A stretch of 64,000 nt of DNA, from positions 1 to 64,000 of the forward strand of contig NZ_KB899343.1 of the NCBI RefSeq assembly GCF_000378165.1, in the 5' to 3' direction. Positions within the stretch are counted from its first letter, which is position 1, and the number at the start of each line of letters is the position of its first letter. The DNA is from Saccharibacter floricola DSM 15669 (GTDB taxonomy: Bacteria; Pseudomonadota; Alphaproteobacteria; Acetobacterales; Acetobacteraceae). The notes under the pieces were generated by a model, which did no database searches, was not told where the DNA came from, and saw only the letters and a program-made list of their open reading frames with translations. Below are positions 1-7,271 of this stretch, in pieces. Made by a program: the position numbers and the translations under genes.

Positions 1-519
1 GGAGTAGCGTGCGTTGTGGCGTTGGGTGCTCCGACAGCTATGGCACAGAGTGGTAAGAAGCCCTCAGTTCATAAATTGCCGGGTGGTGCGTCTTCGTTGA
101 ACGAGACCTATCAGGATTGGCAGGTTATGTGTCAGCAAGGGTCAGCTGGTGCGCGTTGTGCGGCTGTTCAGCAGGCATTTAATAACCAGAATCATCAGCG
201 TATTCTTAGCGTGCAGCTGATGCCAGAAAATGGCCGAACGACTGGTATCATCGTCGCTCCGTTGGGAGTTGCCCTCGTTAAGGGGGTGACGCTTCAATCT
301 GATGGACAGAAGATTGGAGAACCAATGGGTTTTACAGCCTGTGTTGCCGATGGTTGTCTTGCTCCGGCGTCTTTTAATGAGGCGCAGTTTAATAAGCTTC
401 AAAATGCGAAGAAAGCGACTGTGAAGCTGACGGCGCTGACGGGGCAAGATATTGTTTTGCCTTTCTCAACGAAGGGACTGAGTGATGCCGTTGCACGTGT
501 TAATGCATTAATGCACTAA
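1..519 (+). CDS. IalB-family (invasion associated locus B) exported protein, 5' partial
   Basis: The reading frame is open from the first base, so the true start and the beginning of the signal peptide lie upstream of the window. The first visible residues are hydrophobic and end in an AMA-like cleavage site. The mature part matches the IalB family: a YQDWQVMC opening, a second Cys followed by AAVQQ, and a later Cys pair (TACVADGCLA) likely to form disulfides in the periplasm. Family members in alphaproteobacteria are small periplasmic proteins first linked to host-cell invasion in Bartonella; in free-living species the role is unclear. A bidirectional-looking terminator follows the stop. The family call is fairly sure; the function is not. 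Confidence 0.8.
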   Translation, partial: GVACVVALGAPTAMAQSGKKPSVHKLPGGASSLNETYQDWQVMCQQGSAGARCAAVQQAFNNQNHQRILSVQLMPENGRTTGIIVAPLGVALVKGVTLQSDGQKIGEPMGFTACVADGCLAPASFNEAQFNKLQNAKKATVKLTALTGQDIVLPFSTKGLSDAVARVNALMH

Positions 520-537
520 GATGGTGTGATGGAATCA

Positions 538-570
538 GAAAAAAAGCCCTCCAGATGGAGGGCCTTTTTT
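538..570. terminator. Intrinsic terminator, A-tract/T-tract flanked
   Basis: A 7-bp GC-rich stem (GCCCTCC/GGAGGGC, 546-552 with 557-563) has an AGAT loop. It is preceded by seven A and followed by six T, so it can end transcription from both the IalB-like gene on the plus strand and the minus-strand gene ending at 583. Confidence 0.9.
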
Positions 571-582
571 GTAGGAAATGTA

Positions 583-1098
583 TTAAAACCCAGCAGCAAT
601 AGCGTTAATTGAGATCGTGCCTGAGAAATATTTATTGGTCGGTAACGTTACCTGGCCATTGCCATTATGAAGAGGGATTGTACCGCGCGTATGAGGGAGA
701 ATACTTGAGGTATGCGAACCAACAGTATGCTCAATAGCAGCAGAAAGAGAATAAACGAGCGTTCCGTTGTCGTTACTCTCATCTTTGTTGGGTTTTAGGC
801 GGACGCGAAGCGTATAAGCACTGATCTTATAGGCATTATCGCCCTGATCGACACCAACATGTGTCATATTTTTTCGATTATTAGGAGCAACTTTTGTTTG
901 CAGGGCGGTGGCTGATACGGGGTTTTTCGTAACAAGTGCCGTTGGTGTTACCATCGCTTGCACTTGATATACGCGATCAAGCCCTTCTGCATGAAGGGGG
1001 GTGCTCGCTAGGGGGAGGAAGCCACCAAAAGTCGCGCATACCATAAGAAAAGCCCGACGAGATGATAAGCGGGGGGAGGGGGTGGTACGGAAAAACAC
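583..1098 (-). CDS. Small exported protein of unknown function with Tat-like signal
   Basis: 171 residues starting at GTG, with AAGGAA seven bases upstream as ribosome binding site. The N-terminus carries SRRAFLM followed by a hydrophobic stretch and an LHA cleavage site near residue 37, which resembles a twin-arginine signal; Sec export is also possible. The mature part (about 130 residues) is polar and predicted to be beta-rich, with alternating segments such as TLRVRLKP and TLVYSLSAAIEH. It has no Cys and no catalytic motif I recognise. It stands alone between the shared terminator and a divergent SDR gene. I do not recognise the family. Confidence 0.7.
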   Translation of the reverse strand: MFFRTTPSPRLSSRRAFLMVCATFGGFLPLASTPLHAEGLDRVYQVQAMVTPTALVTKNPVSATALQTKVAPNNRKNMTHVGVDQGDNAYKISAYTLRVRLKPNKDESNDNGTLVYSLSAAIEHTVGSHTSSILPHTRGTIPLHNGNGQVTLPTNKYFSGTISINAIAAGF

Positions 1099-1311
1099 AA
1101 TGCGTTCCTTAAGAAACCTATAAAGATGACTTGCACTAAACCGAACAAGCTTTGCTAAACTGTTTCTACGTCATAACAAACTATCGAGCAAGAATAAGGC
1201 TATGAGCTAAGAGATGGTCTCCTGTGCAGAGCCGTTGACCGTTCTATGGTTGATCAAGCGACCAAGGTTTCTTACCTCCAGCGCTATAGAGATCGGAAGA
1301 TGGAGATTACG

Positions 1312-1965
1312 ATGGCATCCAGTATTTTTGTAATTGGTGCGGCAGGGAAAGTTGGGAGGCGCCTTGTCCCTCGACTTATCAAAGAGGGGCATCGCGTTAC
1401 GGCGCTTTATCGTCGACCTGAGCAGGAGGAAGATCTTAAGAAGCTCGGGGCAGTCCCAGTGTTCGGGTCTCTAACGGAATTATCCGTTGAGGAATTAGCC
1501 CAGAAGATGAAGGGCAGTGACGAAATCGTCTTCTCTGCAGGTGCTGGGGGAGCGAGCATTGAGCTTACAACAGCCATTGACAAGGATGGGCTAGAAAAAG
1601 CTGTGCAGGCTGCTCAACAGGCAGATGTAAAACGGTTTATATTGGTTTCAGCCTATCCTAAATCCTGGCGTGAAGAGCTGTATGCGCAGGTTTTTGAGCA
1701 TTATATGCATGTCAAAAAAGAGGCGGATACCTATTTGGCAGAAAGCTCATTAGATTGGGTGATCCTCCGTCCTGTTGCGTTAACAGACGAGCCCGGTGTG
1801 GGGCGTGTACATGCGGGATTGTCCGTCCCTAATGGGAGCATTCGACGTGATGATGTTGCGGACTTTATCGTTGCTGTGATCGGCAAAGCAACGCTTTCTC
1901 ATCGGATCATTGAGTTGGTCGGAGGTGATACGCCGATTGATGTTGCTCTGCAACGTATTCCGTAA
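1312..1965 (+). CDS. NAD(P)-binding SDR-family protein (NmrA/YwnB-like)
   Basis: 217 residues. The open frame extends to 1246, but the ATG at 1312 has GGAG six bases upstream and begins directly before the Rossmann strand (MASSIFVIGAAGKVGRR), so I take it as the start. The GxxGxxG dinucleotide motif is at residues 8-14. HRVTALYRRPEQ follows the second strand, as in atypical extended SDRs that sense or reduce NAD(P)H substrates. FILVSAY in the centre replaces the usual Ser-Tyr-Lys region, and there is no clear YxxxK at the expected site. The substrate is unknown. Related acetic acid bacterial and Bacillus proteins are annotated as NAD(P)H-binding oxidoreductases. Confidence 0.8.
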   Translation: MASSIFVIGAAGKVGRRLVPRLIKEGHRVTALYRRPEQEEDLKKLGAVPVFGSLTELSVEELAQKMKGSDEIVFSAGAGGASIELTTAIDKDGLEKAVQAAQQADVKRFILVSAYPKSWREELYAQVFEHYMHVKKEADTYLAESSLDWVILRPVALTDEPGVGRVHAGLSVPNGSIRRDDVADFIVAVIGKATLSHRIIELVGGDTPIDVALQRIP

Positions 1966-1972
1966 CTGTGCT

Positions 1973-2003
1973 GGAAAGGTGGAGTTTTATACTCTACCTT
2001 TCC
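1973..2003. terminator. Hairpin after the SDR gene
   Basis: A 12-bp stem with one G-T pair (1973-1984 with 1992-2003) and a 7-nt TTTTATA loop directly follows the SDR stop codon. There is no long T tract after it. It is likely a terminator or a 3'-end protecting hairpin. Confidence 0.55.
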
Positions 2004-2085
2004 TCCGTAATGATCTATTTGCATATGTAATATTCCGGTTGATTATCCGGTGGCTATGGACATGCTGTTTGTATAGACCGTTTTA

Positions 2086-3129
2086 TTAATCATTTTGCTC
2101 TTTCTTTTCGGCTTCATCGATGGCGTGCTGTTGAGCGGTGATTTCACCAACTGTTTCTTGAGCGGATGCTCCATGATGAATTTTCGCAGCGCTATCAATG
2201 ATGATGTTTGTTAAGTCAGGGCCAAGTTCTTCAGCTTTCCCTTCTTCCTCTTGATGGTGATGCTCGGCGATCAATGTGCTTAAATCCCCAAGAGTGAATT
2301 TATGGTCATTTAATGCATCCACAATTGAGTGAATATTGTTAAAAAATTCGGGATTATCTGTGTCTTTATGATGGGGGTTTGAAATGGTTTGTTCAAAGAT
2401 ATGATTGAGAGAAGCAGCAGTGTGCCCGTCTCTAACGCCAATCCCGACCCAGCTTTTTTCATCATTGGCAGGGATTCCCGCATCTGTAAAACTCTGCGTA
2501 TCAATAACCGGTGCAGCTTGAGGTGCTGTCTTATTCTGATTGCTAGCAGCAGCTGCCGCCGCTGTATGAGAGCCCTGAGCACTCTCTTCTGAAGACGAGC
2601 TTCCTTTCGTAGGAGCGTTTTTATCTACGGCAGGATGCGCGCTCTGCGTGGAGGCCGGTGCGTTTGGCTGAGGGGCAGCTGTCTGAGCAGCGGTTGGTGT
2701 ATTTCCTTTCGTAGAAGCGTTTTTATCTACGGCAGGAGGCGCGCTCTGCGTGGAGGCCGGTGCATTTTGCTGAGGGGTGGCTGTTTGCGCAGCGGTTGGT
2801 GTGCTTCCTGTATGAGAATTTTTATCTACGGTAGGAGGCGCGCTCTGCGTGGAGGCTGGCGCGTTTTTCTGAGGCGAGGCTGTCTGCGCAGCGGTTGGCG
2901 TATTGCCTGTATGAGCGTTTTTATCCACGGCAGGAGGAGCGCTCTGCGTGGAGGTTGCCGCATTCTCTGTATGAGGAATGGAGGATGCTGGAGCGTTCTG
3001 TCCTGCTACGGATGTAGTATTTTGGGAAGCTTGTGAGCCGGTTGGAGAAGAGACGTTTGAAGCGTAAACCGGACCAGCTAGGCTGGACGTTAAAAGAGCA
3101 ACCGAAGCAACGCGAGTGAGCGTGGTCAT
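2086..3129 (-). CDS. Exported protein with Pro/Ala/Thr/Gln-rich tandem repeats
   Basis: 347 residues. A signal peptide (residues 1-24, ending VYA-SN) leads into a low-complexity region to about residue 200, made of near-identical 33-34 residue units built from APASTQSAPPAVDKNA and TPTAAQTA. A C-terminal region (about 205-347) looks folded and acidic, with SWVGIGVRDGH, many His (a run HHHQEEE), and a Lys/Glu-rich helical tail. Its layout resembles a stalk plus domain, as in surface or periplasm-spanning proteins. There is no LPxTG motif, no TonB box and no lipobox. The family is unknown. Repeat number may vary between strains. It stands alone with its own promoter region (3130-3395). Confidence 0.75.
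   Translation of the reverse strand: MTTLTRVASVALLTSSLAGPVYASNVSSPTGSQASQNTTSVAGQNAPASSIPHTENAATSTQSAPPAVDKNAHTGNTPTAAQTASPQKNAPASTQSAPPTVDKNSHTGSTPTAAQTATPQQNAPASTQSAPPAVDKNASTKGNTPTAAQTAAPQPNAPASTQSAHPAVDKNAPTKGSSSSEESAQGSHTAAAAAASNQNKTAPQAAPVIDTQSFTDAGIPANDEKSWVGIGVRDGHTAASLNHIFEQTISNPHHKDTDNPEFFNNIHSIVDALNDHKFTLGDLSTLIAEHHHQEEEGKAEELGPDLTNIIIDSAAKIHHGASAQETVGEITAQQHAIDEAEKKEQND
2615..2914 (-). repeat. Three in-frame tandem repeats of 102, 99 and 99 bp
   Basis: The units run 2615-2716, 2717-2815 and 2816-2914, with a degenerate partial copy continuing to about 2990. Each encodes VDKNAxT(K)GxTPTAAQTAxPQxNAPASTQSAPPA. All unit lengths are multiples of three, so gain or loss of units keeps the frame. 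Identity between units is high at the DNA level, which suggests recent expansion or gene conversion. Confidence 0.85.
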
Positions 3130-3395
3130 ACAGGCAATGGGTCCTTGAGCTGGTGGGATCGTCTCAAAAAAGGAAAAGTGGTCGTCAGAGGGTATACGAA
3201 TTCGTGATATTTTCTACGATAAAGACACTAACTTTTTGTCATCCTCAGGTAAGGAAAGAGATGGGTGATGATTGTGTTGTGCGTTAAAAAGCGTTTACCT
3301 TTTGATGAGCTTGGGATTTATGGCGGTGAGCACGGTCATAATACTGAGTTGTTGCCTATCGCCGTTGGCATGTTACGAGATTAGGATGAAGCTAT

Positions 3396-6029
3396 ATGAA
3401 TAAAAGATATTACTATGCGGCAACAGCTTTGCTTGGGGCTTTATGTCTTACGCCTGCGCGAGCTGAGGCGCCTTTTTCGTTTAAAACCACGCCGGGGCAG
3501 CTTTCAAAAAATACGATCCCTTCTGCTTATGCGCTTAATGTGAATCTTGATCCGGATTCGCTTGTGTTAAAAGGGCACGAGGCGATTACCGTTACTGTTG
3601 TTGCGCCCATGCGGAGCGTGACATTGAACCAAGCCGGGTTGCATGTCACGCGCGCTGCTATCGATGATAATGCGGTTCAGGCGATTGTTCATGATGAGAA
3701 GAAACAAACAGTTACGCTCTTTATGCGCCGCGCGCTTAAAGTGGGGCAGCATCGTATAACGCTCGATTATGATGGGGCGATTTTAACGACCCCGAACGGG
3801 CTCTATAGTAATGATTACCGTGGGGAAGATGGCCGGACGCATCGTATGCTGGTTACTCAATTTGAGGTGGCGGATGCGCGGCGAATGTTCCCTGTTTGGG
3901 ATGAGCCCGCTTTCAAAGCGACTTTTAGGCTGAAGGTGACGTTGCCTGCCGATTATGTGGGTGTAAGCAACATGCCTGTTGAGAAGACACGCCGCGTTGG
4001 TGCGGGCTGGAAGACGCTGACCTTCCAAAAAACACCGAAGATGTCGAGTTATCTCCTCGCTTTCATTGCTGGTGATATGGGCTTTCTGCAGGCACGGTCA
4101 GGTGCGACAGATATTGGGGTTTATACCCCTAAGGGTAAGCAAGAGCAGGGGCGTTACGCTCTGCAAGCAGCTCAGTCGTTGCTGCCTTATTATAATAGCT
4201 ATTTTGGGACATCTTATCCGCTTCCCAAGATGGATATGATTGCCGTTCCTGGGAATTATCAGGCAGGTGCAATGGAGAATTGGGGTGCCCTGACCTACAT
4301 TGATAATGATCTTCTCTTTGACCCGAAAAGCAGCACGTTATCGACTAAGGAGCTGATTTACGAAGTTGTTGCCCATGAGATGGCCCATCAATGGTCGGGT
4401 GATCTCGTAACGATGGGTTGGTGGAATGATTTATGGCTCAATGAAGGTTTCGCAAGCTGGATGGAGGTGAAGGCTACGGCGGCCTTTAACCCAGAGTGGG
4501 ACTTCTGGACACGGCAGCATCAAACGCGAGAAGCAACGATGGCCCGTGATGCTCTGCCCAGCACACACCCCATTCAACAGGTGATCCATAATGTCGCTGA
4601 AGCGGAATCCGTCTTTGATGCGATCAGCTACGGCAAGGGAGAGCTGGTGATTCGTATGTTGGAAGGCTGGCTTGGTGAGGACAGATTCCGCGATGGGATG
4701 CGTCATTATATGCAGGCTCATGCTTATTCTAACGCGACAAGCCAAGATTTATGGAATGCTCTGTCGAAAGCCTCTGGGCAAGATGTTTCTCGTGTCGCGA
4801 AAAGCTTTACAGAGCAAAAAGGTCTTCCTCAACTGAATGTCGCTCTGCGCTGTGTCGGGGGGAAGGCGTCTTATACGCTGACTCAGCGGCGCTTCGTTGT
4901 TCATGATCCAAAAGCGAGCGCCTCTATATGGAGTATTCCCGTCGTGGTGGGCGGGCCGAATCAAGCTGTGCAAAAATTGGTGGTGGGAACGCGCCCTGTA
5001 ACGGTGATGGGGGCTTCGTGCCAAACGCCTTTGGCTTTTAACTGGGGAGAAAGCGGGTATTACCGCGTTAATTATGATGCTGCTTCCCTTGCCTTGTTGG
5101 AAGATCATGCTGCAGCGTTGCCTGCTGTGGAGCGGGCCACTTTATTGGGAGACCGTTACGCCTTGTTTGAAGCTGGGAGGGCTCCGCTTTCGCAGTATCT
5201 CAATGGGGTGATCCGTCTTGTTGGTGCTCAAGAACGCAATAGTACGGTGGTGGAGGAAGTTCTATCTCGCTTCACGCTGCTGAATGGTTATGAGCAAGGG
5301 CAAGCAGATCAAGAGGTGTTTCAACAGCGGGTGCGTCCTGTGTTGCAACCGCAGCTTGCTCGCTTGGGGTGGGACGCTCAGGAAGGTGAAAGCGTCTTAG
5401 ATAGCTTACTTCGTCCACAGGTCATTGAGGCTTTAGGGTTACTCAATGACCCGCAAACGCTCAAAGAGGCCAACCCCCGCTTTACAGCATGGCTTGCAGA
5501 CGCGAATGCCCTGCGGCCTGAACTGGTCGCGCCAGTGACGGCTGTGATGATGCGTCATGCTGACCAAAACACGTGGAACCGCGTGGCTCAGCGTATCCAG
5601 CATGCCGATAGTACAGAAGTGAAGCTACGTCTCTTTAATGCGCTGTCTTATGTTTCTGATCCATCATTGATTGAGCAAACGGTTCAGTTTGCCTATAGCG
5701 GGGCGATTCCTAATGGGCGTATTAACCGTGTTCTCGTGATGATGGCGCGACATAGCGCTCATCCTGAGCAGGTCTGGCAGAGCGTTTTGGCGCATAAAGA
5801 CGAGATCCGTGTGCATTTAACGCCCGGATCACAAGATACATTCCTTGCTGATATAGCCTCTTGTTTGCTGGGCGTGCCAACGCGTGAAGCGCTGGAGGCG
5901 GATGTTAAAGCTCGTCCGACACATGGGGCACAATTAGCTTTAAAACGGGCTTTGGAGCAAAGCGCTGCGCAAGAAGATAACCGTCATCGTGCTGTGATGC
6001 AGATACATGATTGGTTGCACGCTCCATAA
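3396..6029 (+). CDS. M1-family zinc metallo-aminopeptidase, exported
   Basis: 877 residues. A signal peptide (about 1-23, ending ARA) suggests a periplasmic enzyme that removes N-terminal residues from peptides. The M1 exopeptidase motif GAMENWG is at about residues 290-296. The zinc site HEMAH is at 327-331, with the third ligand Glu350 in LWLNEGF, giving the HEXXH-X18-E spacing. The long C-terminal half is the alpha-helical ERAP1/PepN-type domain. Length is normal for the family. It is followed by about 170 bp of non-coding sequence before the dioxygenase gene. The exact subfamily (puromycin-sensitive-like versus PepN) is not resolved. Confidence 0.93.
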   Translation: MNKRYYYAATALLGALCLTPARAEAPFSFKTTPGQLSKNTIPSAYALNVNLDPDSLVLKGHEAITVTVVAPMRSVTLNQAGLHVTRAAIDDNAVQAIVHDEKKQTVTLFMRRALKVGQHRITLDYDGAILTTPNGLYSNDYRGEDGRTHRMLVTQFEVADARRMFPVWDEPAFKATFRLKVTLPADYVGVSNMPVEKTRRVGAGWKTLTFQKTPKMSSYLLAFIAGDMGFLQARSGATDIGVYTPKGKQEQGRYALQAAQSLLPYYNSYFGTSYPLPKMDMIAVPGNYQAGAMENWGALTYIDNDLLFDPKSSTLSTKELIYEVVAHEMAHQWSGDLVTMGWWNDLWLNEGFASWMEVKATAAFNPEWDFWTRQHQTREATMARDALPSTHPIQQVIHNVAEAESVFDAISYGKGELVIRMLEGWLGEDRFRDGMRHYMQAHAYSNATSQDLWNALSKASGQDVSRVAKSFTEQKGLPQLNVALRCVGGKASYTLTQRRFVVHDPKASASIWSIPVVVGGPNQAVQKLVVGTRPVTVMGASCQTPLAFNWGESGYYRVNYDAASLALLEDHAAALPAVERATLLGDRYALFEAGRAPLSQYLNGVIRLVGAQERNSTVVEEVLSRFTLLNGYEQGQADQEVFQQRVRPVLQPQLARLGWDAQEGESVLDSLLRPQVIEALGLLNDPQTLKEANPRFTAWLADANALRPELVAPVTAVMMRHADQNTWNRVAQRIQHADSTEVKLRLFNALSYVSDPSLIEQTVQFAYSGAIPNGRINRVLVMMARHSAHPEQVWQSVLAHKDEIRVHLTPGSQDTFLADIASCLLGVPTREALEADVKARPTHGAQLALKRALEQSAAQEDNRHRAVMQIHDWLHAP

Positions 6030-6199
6030 GTCATGCAGGCAAGACTTTCTTCACTCTCTGTTCATGGTGTCTGTGTAGAAAAGGCGGCGATATAAATGAT
6101 GCTGTGCATGGCCTCAGGAAAGAGTGTGCCCTTGATATAAGGACGTGATGAACGTTGGGATTGGGGGCCTCTTTCTTGCCAGAAAGGGAGGGAGTCTCA

Positions 6200-7087
6200 A
6201 TGCCTGATACGTTGAAAGCGCCAGGGCTTCATGTGACTAAAATCGGCGCCCGCTTGGGCGTCGTTGTGCATGGAATTAACGCGAAGGACGCCTTGACGGA
6301 CAGTCAATGTCAGTTCTTGCGAGAGGCATTACGTCTTTACAAAGTACTGTTTCTCAAACGTCAATTTCTTGATAGCGACCAACATGAAAAGCTTGCCTCT
6401 GTTTTTGGGGAGCCGATTTTACATCCAACGATCAAAGCGCCTCATGGGCCACGCTATCGTTTTGATGCGGCGGCAGATTATGAAGCGCCGACTGATACAG
6501 GACATACGGATGTCACTTTTATACCGGCCTATCCAAAAGTGTCTGTGCTTCGTGCATTGGAGATCCCCCCAGTAGGTGGGGCAACCGTATGGGGGAATAC
6601 AGCAACGGCCTATCAGGATCTTCCGAGAGCGTTAAAACATTTTGCGGAAGTCGCCTGGGGCATTCATTCTAATAATTGTGGATGTAATGAAAAGCGATTT
6701 GATGCCGATGCTCAGATTGAGCAGCAAGCATTTGAAGGTAAATTGCCTTGCTATATTACCCGACATCCTGTGGTGCAGGTGCATCCTGAGACAAAAGAGC
6801 GCAATCTCTTGTTAGGGGATTTTATTAGTGGCCTAGACGGGTTTTCAAGACGTGAATCAAATGTTCTTATAGAGCTGCTTCAACGTTATGTGACTCGTAT
6901 TGATAATACGGTGTCATGGCATTGGGAGGAGGGTGATGTGGCGATTTGGGATACCCGCGCAACCCAACATTATGCTCCTGCCAATTTTGAGAGCCATCCG
7001 CGGTTACTGCGACGCATCACGGTAAAGGGTGATGTTTCAATGAGTTGTGATGGTCGCCCCGGTCAGGCGCTTGTTCAGCCTAAGTAA
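6200..7087 (+). CDS. TauD/TfdA-family Fe(II)/2-oxoglutarate dioxygenase
   Basis: 295 residues from the ATG at 6200, which has GGGAGGGAG six bases upstream; an earlier in-frame start at 6155 lacks this. The facial triad is visible: His102-x-Asp104 in GHTDVTF, and His257 in TRATQHYAP, followed by Arg residues in RLLRRITV that bind 2-oxoglutarate. Family members hydroxylate small molecules such as taurine, releasing sulfite, or other sulfonates, sulfates and aryloxy acids. I cannot assign the substrate: no tauABC transporter is adjacent. The neighbour is a convergent TonB-dependent receptor, so substrate uptake through the outer membrane is a possible link, but they do not share a promoter. Confidence 0.88.
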   Translation: MPDTLKAPGLHVTKIGARLGVVVHGINAKDALTDSQCQFLREALRLYKVLFLKRQFLDSDQHEKLASVFGEPILHPTIKAPHGPRYRFDAAADYEAPTDTGHTDVTFIPAYPKVSVLRALEIPPVGGATVWGNTATAYQDLPRALKHFAEVAWGIHSNNCGCNEKRFDADAQIEQQAFEGKLPCYITRHPVVQVHPETKERNLLLGDFISGLDGFSRRESNVLIELLQRYVTRIDNTVSWHWEEGDVAIWDTRATQHYAPANFESHPRLLRRITVKGDVSMSCDGRPGQALVQPK

Positions 7088-7139
7088 AGAGGGGTAGAAA
7101 AGATTTGCTTTTTGGTGAAAGGCTCGTCATTGTAATTTT

Positions 7140-7158
7140 GATAATGATAATCATTATC
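7140..7158. promoter_or_regulatory. Perfect 19-bp Fur-box consensus
   Basis: The 19 bases GATAATGATAATCATTATC equal the classical Fur operator consensus with no mismatch. The site is 52 bases after the dioxygenase stop and 114 bases beyond the 3' end of the minus-strand TonB receptor, so it is not upstream of either annotated gene. It may control an unannotated transcript on either strand (see findings). Confidence 0.75.
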
Positions 7159-7182
7159 ACACAGTCATCCGCACATAACGCT

Positions 7183-7218
7183 ACACCGTCGGCAGGGGCC
7201 AGAGCCTTCCGGCGGTGT
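7183..7218. other. Strong hairpin in the convergent gap beside the Fur box
   Basis: A 10-bp stem (7183-7192 with 7209-7218, one G-U pair when read as plus-strand RNA) encloses a loop with an inner GGC/GCC pairing. Neither strand has a T tract after it, so it is not a textbook terminator. It may close the receptor mRNA, or it may be part of a small RNA starting near the Fur box. Confidence 0.5.
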
Positions 7219-7271
7219 GGTGTATTGAGGGCGAGCGTTCTGACAGTGTTGTGTGTGCAGGGGCAAGGCGC

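Noticed and set aside
2615-2914. Tandem repeats considered as a CRISPR array
   Set aside because: The repeats are 99-102 bp, directly adjoining without unique spacers, and in-frame coding.
2635-3036. Plus-strand frame of 133 codons opposite the repeat gene
   Set aside because: Its Arg/Gly/Cys repeats are the mirror of the minus-strand repeat units; it has no start signals.
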